Shown here piece by piece: positions 21,842 to 31,850 of a stretch of DNA of 64,000 nucleotides (position 1 is its first letter; the number at the start of each line of letters is the position of its first letter). The notes below the pieces were generated by a model that saw only the letters and a list, made by a program, of their open reading frames with translations, was not told the origin of the DNA and made no database searches. This DNA is from Acheta domesticus (Eukaryota > Arthropoda > Insecta > Orthoptera > Gryllidae), in assembly GCA_031308135.1 (NCBI GenBank), contig JAHLJT010003656.1:70636984-70700983 (forward strand). The letters are read 5' to 3'. Made by a program: the position numbers and the translations under genes.

Positions 21842-23870
21842 TTAGCTTACATCAGAGAATATGTTGAGGAAGGTGTGTAGAGGATGTCTATTTCGGATTC
21901 GGGTCGGAAATTCGTTGAGTGTGGCCAGGTTGTAGTGAGCTATTTGATTTATTGAGGATATGTTTGAATAGAAATTGTTGGAGAGATGAGCGATGTGATG
22001 ATGGATGGTTTGTAGATGTAATTCTCTCTGTAGTTGATCATTTGAAATGAACCATGGGGCGTGAGTGGCTAATCTTAAGAATTCATTTTGCATTATTTGG
22101 ATTTTATTAATGTTTGTCTGTGAAGCGTTCGTCCAGATGGGGCAAGCATACAGCATTAAAGGTCTGATTATTGTCTTATACAGGGCGATGGCATTGTTTA
22201 AGGAGAGACTGCTTTTGTGATTTAGTAGTGGTTTTAGTTGAATTAATTTGATTTTGGTTTGTTGAATTTTTGTTGCTATGTGAGATTTCCAAGTTAATCT
22301 TGTATCGAAGTTTAGTCCTAAGTATTTAACGGTTTGGTTGTACGGGGTCCAGGGAATTGTGTTGTTGTTAATTTGGAGTGGGGTGGGTGTGGCGAATGTT
22401 CTGAGAGAGAATATTTTGGCTGTTGATTTTGACGGATTAAGCTTGATTTTCCATTTTAGAGACCAATCTTCAATGTTTTTCAGATGCATTTGAATTTTAT
22501 TGCAAATGTGACTTACTGAATGGTGAGACATGAAGATGGCAATATCGTCAGCAAATTGTGCGATATGTGTGTATGGAGAGGTAGGTATATCAGATGTGGT
22601 ATAGGTTGAAAAGGGTGGGTGAAAGGGGGGAACCTTGGGGAAGTCCTGCTTTTATTCTGCGGGGGTTGGAAACATGCTTTTCGACAGTTACTGTAAATGT
22701 TCTGTCTGTTATGAAACTTTTGATGATTTGTAGTAGATAATTTGGAGTTCCTATAGATTTTAGTTTATATATTAAGCCTGGGTGCCAAACTCTGTCGAAA
22801 GCCTGTGAGATATCCAGGAAGGTGGCTACTGTGTGTTGTTTGTTCTGGAAGGCTGTGTGGATGTGTTCGGATATTCTAAGTAGCTGGTGTGATGTGGATA
22901 ATTTATTGATGAAGCCAAATTGATGTTTTGGTATGGTCTGGGTTATGTTTAGATGGTTGTTAATTCTTTTTAGTATTATTTTTTCTAAAATTTTGGATAG
23001 GGATGGGAGGAGACTGATTGGCCTGTAGCTTTCGGTATTGTTATGGTTTTTATTGGGTTTGGGTACGGGGATTATTTCGGAATTTTTCCATATAATTGGA
23101 AAGTATCCGGTTCTCAGAATTGAATTGTAAATATTGTTAATGTACGCTATTGCGGGGTTAGGTAAGTTTTTTAATATAACATTACTAATTTATCATGGCC
23201 AGGTGCTTTTTTAAGAGGGAGATTTTTAATCAAGTTTTTGATTTCATTTGGAGAACTATATTTTATTCTATGTGGGATGTTATAATTGGGTGCAGATACT
23301 GATTGTGTTATTTCCATGTGATCAGAATGTGTGGGAGTACTATTGGGGGTGAATGATTGCTCAAAGTGATCTGCCAGAGCTTCTGCTTTCTCTGCTGGTG
23401 CATATTTTTTGCCTGTAGGTGTGTTTAGCGGTGGTATAGTTGTTTTCTTTTTTAGAACATTTTTTGGTGAACTGCCAAAGTGAATTGTTTCTTGTACTCA
23501 GTGATTGAATTAGTTTATTATACGTTGAGTGGTTAAAATCTATTATTGCTCTTTTCGTTATTGTAGTGAGTAAGTTCAATTCTTTTTTCACTTGAGTCGA
23601 TTTTGTTATATTCCATAGTCTTCTGGTTTTATTTTTAATTTTAATTAAGTTTAGTATGGTCTTGGGTAGTTTTGTGTTGGGTGTTTTTGTGACGTATGGA
23701 GGCTTATTGTCTTGCAGGGATTTGACTGTGTTGATAATTAGGTTATTTAATTGTGTAATTGATTGCTCGATTTCCAGGTGGATATTTAACGTTTTAAATT
23801 GTGGCGTTTTATTAATGATTATTTTTTTAAATGTTTTCCCAATTAATTCGCGTGTTTAAAGAGTGGGTGG
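21842..23870 (-). pseudogene. Jockey reverse transcriptase, broken by frameshifts
   Basis: From high to low coordinates the minus strand reads ITKRAIIDFNHSTYNKLI, KKAPGHDK near 23200 (RT domain 0-2 region), FLDISQAFDRVWHPG near 22800 with the first catalytic Asp, KAGLPQGSPLSP near 22635, and FADDIAIFMSHHS near 22545 with the catalytic Asp pair. An intact 229-codon tail (21842-22531) follows, containing VKYLGLNFDTRLTWKSHI, LYKTIIRPLMLYACPIW and THAPWFISNDQLQRELHL. These are the thumb and C-terminal motifs typical of Jockey/TART-type elements. The protein copies element RNA at nicked target DNA. Several frame changes and a TAA in the centre separate the blocks, so no active enzyme is made. The long intact tail suggests moderate age. 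Confidence 0.9.
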
Positions 23871-24560
23871 GGTTATGTGAGGGGGAAAGTTGCTAGGTTG
23901 AAATGATGACAGGAAGATGATCAGAATCCAATTCAAATATGGGAGAACTATAGAATCTGATTTGTGTGTTAGTTATTACAATATCCAGAATATCCGGGAA
24001 TTTGTTTTGGTCGTGGGGGTATTATGTTGGTTCAGGGGGAGGGATTAGATGTAGTTTTAAATTTGATATAATTTTATACAATTGTAACCCAGCGGTATTG
24101 GAAGTTCTACAGCCCCAGTGAACGACCTTGGAATTGAGATCTCCGACAAGTATTGTGGGGGTGTTTAGTTGGAATAGTAATCCAAAATTGGTACTATGAA
24201 TTTTGATTTTAGGAGGTTTGTAAGCTGCTATGAGAGTTATTATTCTGTTGTCGAGTGGAAATTTAATGTCTACTATCTCTATTCCAGGGTATGGGGTAAA
24301 TTACTTTGGATATAAGGTATAGATTTTTCGATTAGAATTAAAACACCGCCTCCATTTGAGTTTATTCTGTCTGATCTATGATTATTATATCCAGGAATTT
24401 TGAATGTTTCATTTGGTTTTAAATGTGTTTCGGTGATACATGCTAATTTAATCTATTTGGCTTTTAGGAAGTATGATAACTCTGCTTTCTTATTGTTTAT
24501 GCCGTTGGCATTCCAATTTAGTATGTTTAGTTTGTTATGGAGCTGTAGAGCCATGATTAT
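23870..24560 (-). pseudogene. Jockey APE-type endonuclease domain, N-terminal part of ORF2
   Basis: Starts at about 24555 with MALQLHNKLNILNWNANGI. It continues ITETHLKPN at 24424-24441 with the catalytic Glu, PGYNNHRSDR, GGGVLILIEKS, IAAYKPPK, ILVGDLNSKVVHWGC at about 24130 (Asp and Asn), DILDIVITN and SDHLPV at 23908-23925 (Asp-His). The complete set of apurinic-endonuclease motifs is present and in order, so the fold and metal-binding residues are recognisable. The frame contains stops (for example LKAK followed by TAG) and at least one frameshift. The enzyme would nick target DNA to prime reverse transcription. The start overlaps the end of gag in another frame, a usual LINE arrangement. 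Confidence 0.9.
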
Positions 24561-24675
24561 TATTAAAGTATGATGACAATGAGGTTTGTATATTGCTGAT
24601 GATTGTTGGGATGATTGAGTTGCTTATATTTACGATATGAGTTGTGATGGAATTTATTAGGGAGTGTATGAATGA
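24561..24675 (-). pseudogene. Jockey gag C-terminal tail
   Basis: The frame just upstream of ORF2 reads SFIHSLINSITTHIVNISNS, then IIPTIISNIQTSLSSYFNNN, and runs past the ORF2 start codon. It is the 3' end of ORF1, separated from the rest of gag by the REL-LINE insertion. An amphipathic, isoleucine/serine-rich tail of this kind is common in Jockey ORF1. Confidence 0.6.

Positions 24676-24712
<37 letters not shown>
24676..24712. repeat. (ATT)n microsatellite at 3' edge of REL-LINE
   Basis: Twelve ATT units. On the minus strand this is an (AAT)n tract that can serve both as the asparagine run of Jockey gag and as the simple-sequence tail of the inserted LINE. A matching tract lies at 25807-25839 on the other side. 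Confidence 0.9.
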
Positions 24713-24714
24713 CA

Positions 24715-25640
24715 TTACATCACGACTAAAGATGTTATGATTCGGCTGAATATAAAATCTACTCCAGATTGCAACCAGCTACCTAAGGAGCAGATCCGGT
24801 GACTATCAGTGCCTCTACAATACTTTACGCAAAATGTTGGCTGTTCCAAATAAAGCAATTTCTTGCACTTCCCAGTCTTTGAATTACCTGGGAGTTTAGA
24901 CAAGTTCTTACTCAAATTTTGCGGAACAAATCCCAGAGCTCCGATAACTATCGGGACGACCTGCGCTTTTACGCCCCACATTCGGCTGATCTCGGTTTCC
25001 AAACTCTTGTATTTAAGACGTTTCTCTGCCTCCTTGGTAACGACGTTTTGATCGCAAGGTACAGCAACATCGATTAGTAAACACGATTTTTTCGCCAAAT
25101 CCCGGGATAACTATATCCGGTTTGTTTGCCGCTATCGTGCGATCAGTTTGAATTTGTTGGTCGTACAATATCGTACACAATCCAACAGACGTCACCGGTT
25201 TCGGTGCGTGTTCGTACCACTTGCGGCATGTGTTTGGAACTTCGAGGGGCGGTACAGATCTGCCAGTGGAGGTAGCTACACACCCTGTCATGTCTTTTCA
25301 GGTATTCCCTCTTTGCTAGGATTGGACAAGCTGAGACAATATGATCAATGGTTTCTACTTGCTCCAGGCAAATGCGGCATTTATCATCTTGGGAAATTTT
25401 GAGAACCGCTTTATCATAATGTCGTGTTCTCAAGGCCTGATCTTGGGCAGCGATTACAAGTGCTTTCCGATTCTGGCTTCATTCTTCCCCTTTTAAGCCA
25501 CATAAATGATTGATCTTTATTGATCTGCACCTTGTCCATTCTTTTTAGGTATTGTCCGTGGAGTGGTTTGTCTCTCCACGATTTCTTTAACATTTTTTGT
25601 GTTTCACACTTCATGTTTAGCAGCATCAGAAGTTCAGTGT
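24715..25640 (-). pseudogene. REL-LINE ORF, C-terminal zinc knuckle and restriction-like endonuclease
   Basis: Minus-strand pieces in order: KKSWRDKPLHGQYLKRMD and FMWLKRGRMKPESE (25414-25626), then CRICLEQVETIDHIVSAC (C-x2-C-x8-H-x4-C) and REYLKRHDRVCSYLHWQIC (25143-25433), then KWYEHAPKPV, LYDQQIQTDRTI, NKPDIVIPGF at 25100-25128, KKSCLLIDVAVPCD at 25057-25094, KYKSLETEISRMWGVKA, VVPIVIGALGF and NLSKLPG. PD followed by the D of LLIDVAVP is the PD-(D/E)xK-type catalytic pattern of restriction-like endonucleases, and the CCHC knuckle precedes it as in R2/R4/NeSL-type elements. Three frame changes break it. The stop codon lies only three bases before the (AAT)n tail. The exact clade was not determined. 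Confidence 0.85.
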
Positions 25641-25673
25641 CTGTGTTATTCGACGTGTCTTGCCTAGTTTTCT

Positions 25674-25803
25674 TCGGGGGTTGCCTAGGTTCCGGCGGAA
25701 CTCACGTCGATAACTGTAAGGTGGGCTTCGGCCTGAGGGTCTCCATTTGGGCACTCGGCTTCGTCGTGGCTCTGGTCCGATACTCTGGCCATAGAGGGGG
25801 GAC

Positions 25804-25806
<3 letters not shown>
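25674..25806. repeat. Repeat E, copy 1 (133 bp)
   Basis: GGGTTGCCTAGGTTCCGGCG through GGGGGGACTTG is nearly identical to 26946-27070 (over 100 bases with a handful of differences) and distantly similar to 54760-54925. It sits at the 5' edge of the REL-LINE fragment and ends at an (ATT)n tract. Confidence 0.85.
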
Positions 25807-25838
<32 letters not shown>

Positions 25839-25839
25839 G
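25807..25839. repeat. (ATT)n microsatellite at 5' edge of REL-LINE
   Basis: About eleven TTA/ATT units, matching the tract at 24676-24712. Together they bracket the nested insertion. Confidence 0.9.
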
Positions 25840-26624
25840 TTGCTGGCGTTTATGTTGTTTGGTGCTTGTTGGTTATGTAGATGAAGTGGATTCGGATTAG
25901 AGGCTGTTGTTGGAGCGAAAGTAAAGTTAGGGATGCTGTTTGTGGGTGGGAGGTTTGGGAAATTTTGATGAAGTTAGCGAAATGAGGTGTTGTTGTTGGG
26001 TCTGGTTCTGGGGTTGATTGGTTGTGAATTTTTAGGTAGAGATGCTACATGAACATTTTGAGAAGCGCTTTTTACTGAGCGTAGGTCTTCACTATGAGTT
26101 CCTTTAGGGGGGTGGGGTTGAGTTAGCTTTTTGTAGAACGGGCAATCGTCAGATCGAACGTCTGCACGATGTGGCCCATTGCAATGTTTACAAAAAGGGG
26201 TGAGCATTTTATTTGGACAATTTACCGAATAGTGGTTTGTGAGCAGTAGATACAGGCTAATGTGTGATTACAATTATTTCGGGTATGACCAAAGTCTAAA
26301 CATCTTAAGCATTGCACTGGACCTTTGATTCTGCGTCTTTTTTCAGCTTTCACTTTTAAGTTGCAAATTTCCGTTATTTGTAATACAATGTCTATGCTTT
26401 GCTGGCCGTTAAACTCGGCCGCTACCACTGGTATAGGAATGTTATCTTTGTGCAGTCTTGTGACACTGATTATCGAAGGGCAATTTTCTTTGACATCCTC
26501 GTAGATTTCCTGCAGTGATAATGAATGATGAACATTCTTAAATACTATGGAGAACTTTTTATTAGCGGGGTCTTTATAAGTGTGAAAACTTCTTTTAGTA
26601 TTTAACAGATATTTAATTGTTTTT
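25840..26624 (-). pseudogene. Jockey gag (ORF1) with CCHC zinc knuckles
   Basis: From 26622 down the minus strand encodes a 5'-truncated ORF1. It begins with YLLNTKRSFHTYKDPANKKF and IISVTRLHKDNIPIPVVAAE, followed by CLRCLDFGHTRNNC at 26270-26312 (C-x2-C-x4-H-x4-C), LACIYCSQ, and CKHCNGPHRADVRSDDC near 26150-26190. Serial zinc knuckles after a Pro/Lys-rich stretch are the hallmark of Jockey/I-type ORF1 proteins, which bind element RNA. The tail is Asn/Pro-rich. A stop after CIYCSQTTIR breaks the frame between knuckles. The N-terminal third is missing, which fits 5' truncation on insertion. Confidence 0.88.
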
Positions 26625-26703
26625 CATCTCAGCCGGTGTGGCTGCCACTGACCCATCTCAGCCGGTGTGGTTGCCACTGACCCATCTCAGCCGGTGTGGC
26701 TGC
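26625..26703. repeat. 29-bp minisatellite, continuation beyond the Jockey insertion
   Basis: Two and a half further units (CATCTCAGCCGGTGTGG, CTGCCACTGACC) identical in period and sequence to 21098-21681. The array ends at about 26703 in GC-rich unique DNA. Confidence 0.93.
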
Positions 26704-26945
26704 CTCGAGGGCGACGGCGTGGCGCGGCGTTGTGCACGATTACCCGCAGAATGCCAAGGCCCTGCGGCGCGCCGGGAGAGGCTGCGTGACGCACGGGCGA
26801 CGTACCGCCACCACTACCACGCCCGCGCTGTCCCCCTCGACCGTTTCCTTACCCTTGCCCGTTTTGTTCTCGGCATCCTCTTGTTGTTTGCAGCAGGGCG
26901 CGGCGTCGGGTAGAAGTCCAGATGGGGAACTTGAACCCCTCTGTC
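26704..26945. other. GC-rich patch
   Basis: CpG-rich sequence between the minisatellite and repeat E. Open frames exist on both strands, but no protein family is recognised. Confidence 0.3.
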
Positions 26946-27310
26946 AGGGTTGCCTAGGTTCCGGCGGAACTCACGTCGATAACTTTAAGGTGGGCTTCGG
27001 CCTGAGGGTCTCCAGTTGGGCACTTGGCTTCGTCGTGGCTCTGGTCCGATACTCTGAGCATAGAAGGGGGACTTGTTCTGGCGCATTGCGAGTGGCACGC
27101 TGTTTCGACTCCAGTACTGGCCTGGAAAGCCAGTAGCTCTGAGCTGCCAGGGCGGTTCGACTCAGGCATTGTATGGGGAGGTTTTCGAGAGGTTCGTAAA
27201 TGCGTTCCGGTGAGATTCAAATATAAGTAGCCCAAAATGTGCGTACTGGCAGCGGAGAGTGAGGATAAACTCATAAACGCCTAGGTGCGCACTCCGGGGA
27301 TTTTTCTTCC
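26946..27310. repeat. Repeat E, copy 2
   Basis: The first 125 bases match copy 1 almost exactly. The following part (TGGCCTGGAAAGCCAGTAGC, CTCAGGCATTGTATGGGG, GCGTTCCGGTGAGATTC, GTGCGCACTCCGGGG) matches 54955-55130 (GAAAGCCAGTAGC, CCAGGCATTGAATGGG, GCGTTCTGGCGGAATGC, TGCTCACCGCGGGG). This defines a dispersed family of at least 365 bp with no open frame I recognise. Class unknown. Confidence 0.75.
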
Positions 27311-27355
27311 CTTCAGCAAATAAACGAAGTGTTACCCGGATTATGCTGCCCTCAT

Positions 27356-27780
27356 CTTCACTCTCACCCTCCAGCTCACCCTCGCCCGCGCTCACGCCCT
27401 GTCTCTCGCCATCGCCATCGCCCTCGCCCTCGCCCTCGCCCTCGCCCTCGCCCTCGCCCCTCGCCCTCGCCCTCGCCCTCGCCCTCGCCCTCGCCCTCGC
27501 CCTCGCCCTCGCCCTCGCCCTCGCCCCACGCCCCTCGCCCCTCGCCCCACGCCCCTCGCCCTCGCCCTCGCCCTCCTCGCTCTCCTCGCTCTCCTCGCCC
27601 TCCTCGCTCTCCTCGCCCTCCTCGCTCTCCTCGCTCTCCTCGCCCTCACCCTCTTCGCCCTCACCCTCCCCGCCCTCACCCTTCTTTCCCTCACCCTCCA
27701 CTCCCTCCGCCCTCTCGCCCTCTCGCCCTCTCGCCCTCACCCTCCAGGTCACCCTCGCCCGCGCTCTCGCCCTGTCTCGC
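27356..27780. repeat. GCCCTC hexanucleotide and related C/T-rich array
   Basis: Nearly uninterrupted GCCCTC units at about 27420-27530, then GCCCCACGCCCCTC variants, then CTCCTCGC/CTCTCCTCGCC mixtures to about 27650 and looser repeats to 27780. The long serine-proline and alanine-arginine open frames, and the Glu/Gly-rich minus frame, are translations of this array. Confidence 0.95.
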
Positions 27781-28340
27781 CCTCGCACTCGTCCTCGCCT
27801 TCTCACGCACGTACACCAATGCTTCTCATATTCGCAGAGTCGCATGTTCCACTTGTGGAAGGATAACCTGTAGTCTACTGGCCAGATTGCTCGTCTTCCA
27901 CTGATTGGACCCGAGTGCAATTTTCTGTTCATTATTGTGGATTTTTTGGAGGGCAAACCGGGTTGGCGGCAATTTTTTCCAGAATTCTTTCGTTTCTCCT
28001 CACGCTCATTCTGACGTCATTCATACGCCTTCATAATCATAATACGCCTTCATAATCATCAGAACATTCATCCAGGTTTGGTCATAAGACTTGGCCACTG
28101 GCATCAAAACAAATAATGATAATTCACTTGTGAACTGTGACTGTTAACACACTGTTAACCAGTGTGTTTTCTGAGTGTTAGAGTTGAATAATCTGTGTAA
28201 TGTAACAGAATAGCAGAATAGATATTAAAATATATTACCAAAAAGTGAATGTACTTTTTAGTGGTTAAAATACTTATTGAATTTTTGTAATAATTATGTT
28301 GACTTATTTAATAACAAAATTTAATACGCAATTAAAAATG
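27781..28340. other. Unannotated interval
   Basis: AT-rich. A duplicated ATACGCCTTCATAATCAT lies at about 28023-28057. No gene or element recognised. Confidence 0.3.
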
Positions 28341-28349
28341 AGTGTTATA

Positions 28350-28529
28350 CAGTAAACCCTCGTTATCACGAACTCAGTTAACACAAAATTCAAAAAACTA
28401 ATAAAATTTGGGTCCCACCAAAGAAACGTAGTAATGAGGATAAACATAGAAATCGGATAACACGAATTTTTATAACACAAACACCGATTATTTCAGTTCC
28501 TTGAAATTCGTGTTGTCGAGGATTTACTG
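28350..28529. mobile_element. pogo/Tigger-type MITE with TA target duplication
   Basis: A 180-bp element. The left end is CAGTAAACCCTCGTTATCAC and the right end, reverse-complemented, is CAGTAAATCCTCGACAACAC, both flanked by TA (28348-28349 and 28530-28531). CAGT-A-CCTCG termini with a TA duplication are typical of the pogo branch of Tc1/mariner. The interior repeats related motifs (AACACGAATTTTTATAACAC). Non-coding. Confidence 0.85.
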
Positions 28530-28531
28530 TA

Positions 28532-30379
28532 TTACCCTTGCAATTAGTAAGATAGCAGACACAGCAAAGACGACAGGAACAGTGACTTAACCGACTTCAC
28601 TTGTGTATCAAGCATCGCTATTACAAACAGCTTCAAAATGAATGTAATGAAATATAATGACAAAACAAAATCCATTCTGAATTTGCATGATATTATTTAT
28701 CTCAACGATTTTCCCAGTTTCATTTGTTTATAAGCCCGTCTCTAGCATGCTCGTTACCACCGTATTATACAATACTGATAATAAATGAAAATATTTGTTA
28801 TTGGCATATTACGCCAATAACAATATTTTACATATTTTACTTATGGAATATTTTAATAAATACGGTCGTGCTTTGAAAATTTTGAATGAAAACAAATCAT
28901 TAAGATTCTTGATGGAAAAATGATAACTTAACATATTCCAGGCCACCACAATCCTAGGCAGCCATGCACAACTTATTATGCTCCTTTAATTACATGATAC
29001 ACTTTTTTAATATAAAGTCAAAATTTACATTACAGTGTTGTAAAACAATCGATGAGATTTGATACCTATGTTACTGCCGCCGCTGCTTCTGTTGCCACAC
29101 CATTTGTTATCATATGTTCCAATACAATAGAGGAATCGGCGATTCCCACCAGTTTTCAGAACCGCTACCATCCCCATTGCGCAACAACTGGGCTATGAGA
29201 AGAGCAATATCGTCACCTCGTTCGTTACCATCATCTCGTTGATCCTATTATAATCTATGCTTCGTTTCTACTTTTAAGTTTCATTCTGCTGATATGGTTT
29301 TCAATGCTCATTTGCCATTTTCAACCCGATTCTCGCTAACGGCTGTGTCGCAACTTCCACCTTCATCTGAGAGGATCCCCCATTTCTCGTCCAAAAAATT
29401 CCTTAAGTGCCACTTTGTTCCTGGTTCCGAGCCTTTTTTTACTCCGTGGCAAACAAAAACGTCCTTAAACAGCTTTTTCGAAGAGCTTAAAACATGTATG
29501 ACTAAAAGTTGGACCACACCAGAAAGAATGAGTAAGAATTACAACTGTATAAATTATTTTATATATAAATATAAATTATTTTATTATAAATTATTGATTT
29601 ATTAAGGAAAGCCTCCACGTTATTCTAATTGGATATACCAAGACATACGAAGCTGGAACTGGATGCAAACGTATGGAATAGAAAAAAGGAAAATGTGGAG
29701 GATACTAAAATCTCTTACAATATCATCCCAATAAAGGAAGGAATAGAGGACGTGTAAAGAATACGTGTAACATGGATTGAAAGCTGAGAGAAATGCCAGA
29801 GAGAATCTGAATCAATAAGTCATTCGCAGAGGACTCTGTCGACATTTTTGTTATTCTTTATTAAGATCTTCAGTCCTTGGAATTTTGGCCATACCTGATT
29901 CGATTGGTTTAATAGACGAGTGATAATAATATGCGACGAATGATGGGGCAAAAGGTAGAACGAGAGTCTTGGGAAACGAGAAGACCACGAGAAAAACTTC
30001 CACCGAGACAGCTTTGCCAATTGAATACCTGCCGCCTAAAACGTTGTAACCCTCAAAATCAAATTTAGCAACAAACCTTGGCAACAAAGCCTTTTTTCCT
30101 CCTCCATTGTTACAATAATTATGCACCCGTGCGGCTTGTGGCGAAATTAAAACACAAGAAAAAAAAGGCTCTTAATGTTAATGCTTACAATATATTTTCC
30201 TACATACTTCACTCAGACCACATACGACCTTTATGCGAGGAAACCCAAAATTCCAGAAAAGTGATGATTACAACGTTTTTGTCCGCAGGTATTCAATTAT
30301 CAAAGTTATGGGTTAAAGGTATTCAATTATCAATTCAATCAAAGTCCAAATGAATCAATGAGGCTATAAACTTCGGTTC
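28532..30379. other. 1.85 kb interval without identified features
   Basis: Ordinary AT-rich DNA. The minus-strand 69-codon frame at 29308-29517 and the 103-codon plus frame over it are open together but match no family I recognise. Confidence 0.3.
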
Positions 30380-30680
30380 CATGGGTGGAAGACCAGCGAA
30401 CTGCCTGCTTCAACAAGGGTCGCCCCGAACGATGTGGAGTCTACGACATGCAGTGGAAACTGTGAAATCCGCGTACTCAGCCACCGCTTCTCCACCCTCG
30501 TCTTCACAGAAATATCCACAGCTATGCCGTCACCTCCCACACGTCGAGATGCCTTTTCTAGGACGTGTGCGACCCGCAGTTATGCCATTGCGTTTCCGGA
30601 ACGGAGTCGTTCCACACGGCGGCTACGTGAGTCAGAGGACTGTGGAGTAACACGCGGTTCTAGTGGCGCTGTGTAATGCA
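30380..30680 (+). other. CpG-containing patch with two overlapping open frames, unidentified
   Basis: Two plus-strand frames (30381-30650, 89 codons; 30434-30676, 80 codons) overlap in a patch of higher GC than its surroundings. The sequence is not simple repeat. I do not recognise either product. It may be an eroded element or an exon piece. No splice sites are proposed. Confidence 0.2.
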
Positions 30681-31320
30681 AGGCGCAAGCAGTGGATGCA
30701 ACTCTGATGCAAATGGAATTACGTAGCAGGTCTCCAGCTTGTGCGATAACAATCTAGCACTGTCTCTGGGGAGCGGTTTACCACAGGTGATTTGATATTT
30801 ACCAATAAGTTGAGATGAGGGAGACATTTACGAATGGTACCAATACACGAGTGGCTCTTTTTAATATATTTTACGAGTGAAAATAATACTTGATTATATT
30901 ATTTCACGGTCACATGATTAAGAACAGTTAAGACCAATATTATGCGTCATCATTATAAAATATAGAAGAATACATCCATACCATAAAACGAATAGCTAAA
31001 GTTTGGAGGTACAGCCATGTAAATAAATTCATCCCTAATTGGCTTACTGCATATCTTGAGCCAATTTAGTTCACATACATGAGTGCAATAATTTTCAACA
31101 TTTGAATAAGTTTCCTAAAATATTAGTAAAATATAGAATAAGTGTCGTTTCGGTTTTTTTGCTACGTCCCAATTACGAGGTGGAATCATCCGTACCTTAC
31201 GGATGATTGCCACAGCAACAACTTGCTAATCACCAAAGTGGTAAAATGACTTATGGTTGCTCCTGGAGCTGTCAACACCAATTTGGCTGGCTTGATCAAT
31301 ACAAACTAAATTTACATCCA
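30681..31320. other. Unannotated interval
   Basis: No feature recognised. CCGTACCTTACGG near 31190-31203 is a short perfect inverted repeat. Confidence 0.25.
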
Positions 31321-31322
31321 TA

Positions 31323-31850
31323 GTATTTATTTATTGATTGATTGATTCCTAGTGCTTCTGGGCACGACAACCGCTAAGATAATTAGTCTCGTAATTGAAG
31401 TGTATGTTTTATTCGGAAAGTTTTGGTGATCTTGCCCCACTGGATGAAGATACCCGGGGCCGACCTGTCGTCAGCTAGCGAGGTTTTCCTCTACCAGGTA
31501 TCTCCCACCAGTGGGGCACCGCCACAGGCCGAACAAGCTCTAAGCTCCAGACCGGTTCTACCGGCATGTGTAGTAGTGTAAGTGTAGTTTGTAAGTAAAT
31601 CGCAGGATTGGACCAGGAAAGATAAGCAAAGAACGCGCGCGGTCCCGTGGCCCGTTTGTAGGCTATTGCTCCGGCACTGATCGGAGAAACCTGGAAAAAA
31701 CTACTGTTCAGAGTAGCCGGCTCCTAGAATTCTCCTCCAGACAGTGGATAAACTCGACCTAGGAATTAAGTGTCGAAAATTTTGCCGCCGTCGGGACAGG
31801 AACTCTAGGACCTCTCTGTCAGAGGCACTGCAGAATTTAATTAAGCCTTG
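31323..31850 (-). mobile_element. SINE-1 copy B
   Basis: The 3' tail is at the low-coordinate end: TTTATTGATTGATTGATTCC is the complement of an (AATC)n tail. The shared blocks follow in order: CGTAATTGAAGTG, GATACCCGGGGCCGACCTG, GGTATCTCCCACCAGTGGGG, CTCTAAGCTCCAGACCGG, GCGCGGTCCCGTGGCCCG, CCGGCACTGATCGGAGAAAC, CTAGAATTCTCCTCCAGAC and an eroded B-box near 31800. Length about 530 bp. An extra or displaced flank makes the 5' boundary approximate. Confidence 0.8.

Larger units (their letters stand above)
24713..25806 (-). mobile_element. REL-endonuclease (R2-superclade-like) LINE nested in Jockey
   Basis: A 1.09-kb 5'-truncated insertion lying between two (ATT)n tracts inside the Jockey gag gene. 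It encodes the C-terminal part of an ORF typical of LINEs with a restriction-like endonuclease. The last 130 bases at its 5' side (25674-25806) belong to a repeat that also occurs at 26946 and 54760, so the insert is chimeric or that repeat is the element's own upstream part. Confidence 0.8.
21682..26624 (-). mobile_element. Jockey-clade LINE inserted in the minisatellite
   Basis: A 4.94-kb block whose removal rejoins the 29-bp array. CATCTCAGCCGG occurs at both edges (21670-21681, 26625-26636), consistent with a 12-bp target duplication, although the array itself contains this string. On the minus strand it holds, in order, gag with zinc knuckles, an APE-type endonuclease, reverse transcriptase and a poly-A tail (T-run at 21682-21690). 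Gag starts part-way in, so the copy is slightly 5'-truncated. Within it, 24713-25806 is a later REL-type LINE. Frameshifts and stops make it inactive. Confidence 0.92.

Noticed and set aside
27162..27956. 264-codon minus-strand frame with Glu/Gly/Arg tracts, and 176-191 codon plus-strand Ser-Pro frames
   Set aside because: All are translations of the GCCCTC hexanucleotide array in different frames.
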